Both the position numbers and the translations under genes were made by a program. The notes below the pieces were generated by a model. It was not told where the DNA came from. It was given only the letters and a program-made list of their open reading frames with translations, and ran no database searches. A stretch of DNA of 35,759 bases from contig CAIYPF010000208.1 of the NCBI GenBank assembly GCA_903928015.1, forward strand, positions 1 to 35,759, given 5' to 3'. Positions 33,221 to 35,759 of the stretch are shown piece after piece (the first letter of the stretch is position 1; each line of letters begins with the position of its first letter). The stretch is from an uncultured Gammaproteobacteria bacterium. GTDB lineage: Bacteria > Pseudomonadota > Gammaproteobacteria > Pseudomonadales > UBA5518.

Positions 33221-34870
33221 ATGAAAGTTAAAGTCCTTTCCGCCGCCCTGATGGCGGTCTGTGCACAGGGCGCCTTCGCGGCCCCCGCCGCCACCCTGTA
33301 CGGCGGTGGTGCTACGTTCCCGGCAGCAGCTTACGGCGGCGTAGAGTGGCTGACCGGCCCGAACACCGGCACCGCTACTGCTCCCATCTACGCTTCCGTG
33401 CCTTCCGCGCCCATCACCCGCCTGATCAGCGGCGGCGCTACGGGCTCGTTCATGGCGGTTTACGCTGCCAGCACCACCGTCAAGCCCTTCGGCTTCCCCG
33501 CGAATGTCGTCGCTGCGACGGCCATCGTTTCGGGCAAGAGCTACACGATCAAGACCCTCGGTGACACGAACTGGACCAGCCTGGGCGCCACCGGAACTCC
33601 GGCCGTCGGCACGACCTTCACCGCGTCGGCCAGCGGCTCCGGCACCGGCACCGCGAACCTGAACGTACGTCCCTCCATGTCCTACTGCCAGACCGGCAGC
33701 GGCGGCGGCAAGAACGTTCTGATCGGCGTGAAAGCGGCCGACTTCACTGCTACCTCGGGCAATGCCAATGGCCTGAGCTGCGGCAACTTCAATACCTCGG
33801 GCATCCCCTTCGGCGCTGGCGGTGGCTTCAGCGCTCCGTCGGGCCAGACCGATGCAGACTTCGTCGGCACCGACTCGCCGATGAGCTCCTCCGAGTACAC
33901 CACGTTCAAAACCAACAAGGGTGCAACCCGCGGCGTTCCGGTGCAGATCCCTGTCGCCGTAGGCGCCATCGGCCTGGTCTACAACAACGTCAACACCGGC
34001 AAGAGCCTGGGTTCGGCTCCGCTCGTACTCTCGATGTCCGAGGCCTGCCAGATCTTCTCCGGCGCCATCAGCAACTGGAGCTACTTCGGCTACCCGTCGA
34101 AGGCAATCAAGGTCGTGTACCGCTCCGACAAGAGCGGCACCTCCTTCGGCTTCAGCAACGCGCTGTCCGCGATGTGCACCGCTGAGGGCGTGACGGGCTT
34201 CACGACGCAGGAAACCTTTGCCTCGGCCTTCCCCTTGGCCACCGCTCCCGCGGGCGCCATCGGTGCCTCCGGCAACGCCGGTGTTATGGATGCCGTCGGC
34301 ACGAACGATGGCGCGATCGGTTACGGCGACGTGAACGATGCCGTTGCTCGCCAGCGCATCACCCCCACGCTGAACGATGTCAACTTCTTCGCTGTCAAAG
34401 CGAAGCTGGGCACCAACCCCGCGACCACCAAGCTCTACGTTGCCAAGTCGCCGCTCAAGGTCGGCAAGACCTTCAAGCTGCCCGTTGGCTCGGTAGTGTT
34501 CGACCAGACCTTCGCAGCAGGCAGCAACAGTGCCAGCGGCCGTCCCACGCTGACCGACATCTCTGGCGTTCCCGCAGCACGCGCGAACTGCATGGCGTTG
34601 GTAAGCCCGGACGCTTACGGCAGCGCGCCGGTCGACGCGAACGGCAACTACTCCATCTACCCGTTCCAGGCCGTCACCTACATGCTGTTCAACTCGAACG
34701 GCAACGGTGACAACGCCCTGAACCTCCAGCAGCTCGCTGGTTCGTTCTACGGTCCGGCCACGGCTCCGGCAATCAAGGCCAGCGTGACCTCGATCAGCTC
34801 AACGAACGGCTTCTCCTACATCGCCGGCTACAGCCCGACGGCGCAGATCAAGAACTGCATCGGCTTCTGA
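33221..34870 (+). CDS. PstS-like substrate-binding protein with an inserted module
   Basis: This 549-residue exported protein is larger than ordinary PstS (about 320-350). The ATG follows GGAG, and the signal peptide ends at residue 20 (GAFA). The PstS periplasmic-binding fold is recognisable: LYGGGATFPAAAY at the N-terminus, then DFVGTDSPMSSSEY, QIPVAVGAIGLVYNN, SEACQIFSGAISNWSYFG, and IKVVYRSDKSGTSFGFSNALS, the phosphate-binding Arg/Ser-rich loop. Residues about 101-146 (YTIKTLGDTNWTSLGATGT..., ending GSGTGTA) do not belong to PstS and look like a module common in phage structural proteins. No pstC, pstA or pstB genes follow; a terminator and a type II secretin gene come next. It may therefore be a secreted or surface phosphate-binding protein, or a phosphatase-like relative, and not part of an ABC importer. 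Confidence 0.85.
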   Translation: MKVKVLSAALMAVCAQGAFAAPAATLYGGGATFPAAAYGGVEWLTGPNTGTATAPIYASVPSAPITRLISGGATGSFMAVYAASTTVKPFGFPANVVAATAIVSGKSYTIKTLGDTNWTSLGATGTPAVGTTFTASASGSGTGTANLNVRPSMSYCQTGSGGGKNVLIGVKAADFTATSGNANGLSCGNFNTSGIPFGAGGGFSAPSGQTDADFVGTDSPMSSSEYTTFKTNKGATRGVPVQIPVAVGAIGLVYNNVNTGKSLGSAPLVLSMSEACQIFSGAISNWSYFGYPSKAIKVVYRSDKSGTSFGFSNALSAMCTAEGVTGFTTQETFASAFPLATAPAGAIGASGNAGVMDAVGTNDGAIGYGDVNDAVARQRITPTLNDVNFFAVKAKLGTNPATTKLYVAKSPLKVGKTFKLPVGSVVFDQTFAAGSNSASGRPTLTDISGVPAARANCMALVSPDAYGSAPVDANGNYSIYPFQAVTYMLFNSNGNGDNALNLQQLAGSFYGPATAPAIKASVTSISSTNGFSYIAGYSPTAQIKNCIGF

Positions 34871-34950
34871 GCCAGGTCTGACAAGGAAGCCGCGGGCATC
34901 GCCACGGAAGGCGGCTCTCCCCGCGAGAGTCGCAGCGGCTTTCTCCTGCC

Positions 34951-34992
34951 AAACCCCTCTGTTCCGCCAGGAACGGGGGGGTTTCTTTTTTT
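34951..34992 (+). terminator. Rho-independent terminator after the PstS-like gene
   Basis: AACCCC..GTTCC, loop GCCA, GGAAC..GGGGTT forms a strong stem with one mismatch region, followed directly by TTTCTTTTTTT. It lies about 80 bp past the stop codon and separates the PstS-like gene from the secretin gene. Confidence 0.85.
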
Positions 34993-35035
34993 GATGCTCC
35001 GCTCGGACCCGGGTCGCGCCCGCTCCGGGAGCCGC

Positions 35036-35041
35036 TACAAT
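35036..35041 (+). promoter_or_regulatory. Candidate -10 element of the secretin gene promoter
   Basis: TACAAT matches five of six bases of the sigma-70 -10 hexamer and lies 45 bp before the GTG start, downstream of the terminator, where a promoter is needed. No good -35 hexamer is present at the normal spacing, so an activator may be required. Confidence 0.35.
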
Positions 35042-35085
35042 CCTGCGCCACGTCGCGGTCGCCCAATAGCGAGAGCCCCTTACCC

Positions 35086-35759
35086 GTGAGCCGTCGATAT
35101 GTCCTGAGCGGGGCACTGCGTGCCCTGTTCTCCCTGTGGTTGCTGCTGGCAACGTCACTGGACGTGAGCCGCGCCGTGGCTGACACCCCTCCCGTTGGCA
35201 CGCAAATCGGCCCCGTGCCCGTTCCGCCTCCCGTCGAGGACATCCCCTCCGTGGCCGCCGCGCTCGACCCGCTGGAGGCGCGAGTGGCATCGCTGCCGAC
35301 CACCCCTGTCACTGTCACTCCCGATGTGCGGTCATTGCCGGTTTTCGTCGACGCCGTGATGGCGCGGCTCGGGCTTTCCGTGAGCTTCGGGCCCGGGATC
35401 CGCGAACGCGAGGATCCGGTATCGCTGCGGCTCGCCGCACCGGTGCCCCCCGCACAACTGCTGCGCATCACGCGCGAGATGCTGCGCAGTTTTGCGATGT
35501 CGATGACCCTGCGAGACGGAGCGGTGATCGTGTCCCGGGATGCCGGTGCCGTGGTGCCCGTCTACGCGGCAGACGGCAGGGTGCCCGCGCAAACAGACGC
35601 CGCGCAGCGTGTGCTGGTCGTCGTGCCGCTGGTCGCCGCCCGCCACACTGCCGTGACGCCGTGGCTCTCGCAGGCCTTCGGCGATGCGGGCGTCAATGTG
35701 GATCAGGACCCGGCGAGCAACACGCTCCTGGTGGCGGGGCCTGCCGCGGCAGTGGAGGA
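35086..35759 (+). CDS. Type II secretion GspD-type secretin, 5' part only
   Basis: The frame from the GTG at 35086 stays open to the window edge (224 complete codons), so the gene is cut off. A signal peptide (VSRRYVLSGALRALFSLWLLL..., ending near SRAVA) is followed by a Pro/Val-rich linker. An N0-like secretin domain comes next: SLPVFVDAVMARLGLSVSFG and LLRITREMLRSFAMSMTLRDGAVIVSRD. The N1 (KH-like) domain then begins: VVPLVAARHTAVTPWLSQAFG, NVDQDPASNTLLVAGPAAAVE. The last motif is the typical end of a secretin N1 repeat. Ribosome-binding signal is weak (GAGAG). Other T2SS genes should follow outside the window. A type IV pilus (PilQ) or type III secretin is less likely, because no AMIN domain or T3SS context is seen. 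It has its own transcript after a terminator. Confidence 0.75.
   Translation, partial: MSRRYVLSGALRALFSLWLLLATSLDVSRAVADTPPVGTQIGPVPVPPPVEDIPSVAAALDPLEARVASLPTTPVTVTPDVRSLPVFVDAVMARLGLSVSFGPGIREREDPVSLRLAAPVPPAQLLRITREMLRSFAMSMTLRDGAVIVSRDAGAVVPVYAADGRVPAQTDAAQRVLVVVPLVAARHTAVTPWLSQAFGDAGVNVDQDPASNTLLVAGPAAAVE

Overview
The window is high-GC bacterial DNA, dense with genes. It most resembles an environmental, probably marine, gammaproteobacterium. The grounds are a TonB-dependent receptor with a classic plug, steroid/ketone-type oxidoreductases, a two-partner secretion locus and a type II secretin. The taxonomic call is inference from gene content; there is no rRNA to test it.

Region 1 (1-8597) is catabolism and uptake. 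The 3' end of a TauD/TfdA dioxygenase converges on a minus-strand operon (5304 down to 313). This operon encodes a EutB-like PLP dehydratase, an APC amino-acid permease and a TonB-dependent receptor. A divergent plus-strand unit 76 bp away carries a EutC-like ornithine-cyclodeaminase-family reductase, an SDR dehydrogenase and a Baeyer-Villiger-type flavin monooxygenase. The dehydratase/reductase pair fits a route in which a beta-hydroxy amino acid is dehydrated to an imine and then reduced.

Region 2 (8644-12131) holds stand-alone genes: a degenerate receiver protein overlapping a CYTH triphosphatase, an SLT lytic transglycosylase, an FGE-fold lipoprotein without the catalytic cysteines, and a SnoaL-like protein.

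Region 3 (12132-33078) is the most unusual part. A near-consensus CRP site precedes a polyprenyl-phosphate sugar-1-phosphate transferase. After a 221-bp gap comes a tight nine-gene array of about 19.7 kb: TpsB transporter, an ExbB with a periplasmic DUF2341 plus LamG-like extension, ExbD, TonB, a large porin, a periplasmic coiled-coil protein, a YbjN-family protein, a small secreted protein, and a 3836-residue TpsA exoprotein. Gaps run from 4-bp overlaps to about 34 bp, so the whole array is probably one operon. It joins a two-partner secretion system to its own proton-motive-force energiser. The TpsA has exactly ten cysteines, all in five short-range pairs. I regard this locus as the best candidate for an under-described system.

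Region 4 (33079-35759) has a PstS-like substrate-binding protein containing an inserted module of a kind I associate with phage structural proteins. A strong terminator follows, then the 5' end of a GspD-type secretin that runs off the window. A weak Pho-box-like element lies upstream of the PstS-like gene.
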